NCBI GenBank assembly: GCA_015485755.1
Contig: WFTD01000096.1
Location: 1 to 7,205 of the forward strand
Length of the DNA stretch: 7,205 nt
Source of the DNA: Patescibacteria group bacterium
GTDB taxonomy: Bacteria; Patescibacteriota; Patescibacteriia; S139-126
Reading direction: 5' to 3'
Positions 7,205 to 7,205 of the stretch are shown one piece after another (position 1 is the first letter of the stretch; the number at the start of each line of letters is the position of its first letter). The position numbers and the translations under genes are program-made. Below the pieces are notes generated by a model. That model was not told where the DNA came from, did not search any database, and saw only the letters and a list, made by a program, of their open reading frames with translations.

Positions 7205-7205
7205 C

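Noticed and set aside
1..7205. Recoding of TGA as Gly or Trp
   Set aside because: All five long frames are intact under the standard code with no in-frame TGA, and Trp is encoded by TGG throughout the segments I read.
1..7205. CRISPR array, tRNA, rRNA, riboswitch, insertion sequence or attachment site
   Set aside because: Coding sequence fills nearly the whole window and I found no spaced repeats, terminal inverted repeats or RNA-gene signature; the only gap between genes is 33 bases.

Overview
The window is a block of membrane-embedded or membrane-associated cell-envelope glycosylation genes from a low-GC, gene-dense bacterium. It holds five genes and almost no non-coding DNA. The composition, the weak ribosome-binding sites and the run of large, poorly characterised GT-C-like membrane proteins beside a polyprenyl-phosphate sugar synthase resemble Candidate Phyla Radiation (Patescibacteria) genomes. 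That placement is inference, because the window has no phylogenetic marker. The standard genetic code fits: no long frame is broken by TGA, and the stops used are four TAG and one TAA.

Layout. Positions 3-1832 (+) carry the 3' part of a YfhO-family membrane protein whose start lies before the window. After a 33-base gap, 1866-2594 (+) encodes a soluble family 2 glycosyltransferase of the dolichol/polyprenol-phosphate mannose synthase type, with all its diagnostic motifs. It overlaps by 14 bases a 543-residue polytopic membrane protein (2581-4212, +). A second, diverged copy of that protein follows with no spacer (4213-5874, +). On the opposite strand, 5855-7204 (-) encodes most of a DUF2079-family membrane protein with an added C-terminal beta-rich region. 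It runs off the right edge and overlaps the end of the fourth gene tail to tail by 20 bases.

How the genes may work together. The GT2 enzyme should load a sugar, probably mannose, onto a polyprenyl-phosphate carrier at the inner face of the membrane. Polytopic GT-C-type enzymes use such lipid-linked sugars on the outer face. The YfhO-like protein and the two tandem paralogues are good candidates for those acceptor-side enzymes, and the DUF2079 protein may be another. In Bacillus subtilis, YfhO acts with the GT2 enzyme CsbB in glycosylating lipoteichoic acid, which supports pairing the first two genes here. No flippase and no acceptor gene is visible, so the glycosylated product is unknown. 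The four + strand genes look like one transcription unit. The - strand gene is separate and differs in base and amino-acid composition. No RNA gene, CRISPR array, mobile element, or convincing promoter or terminator was found.
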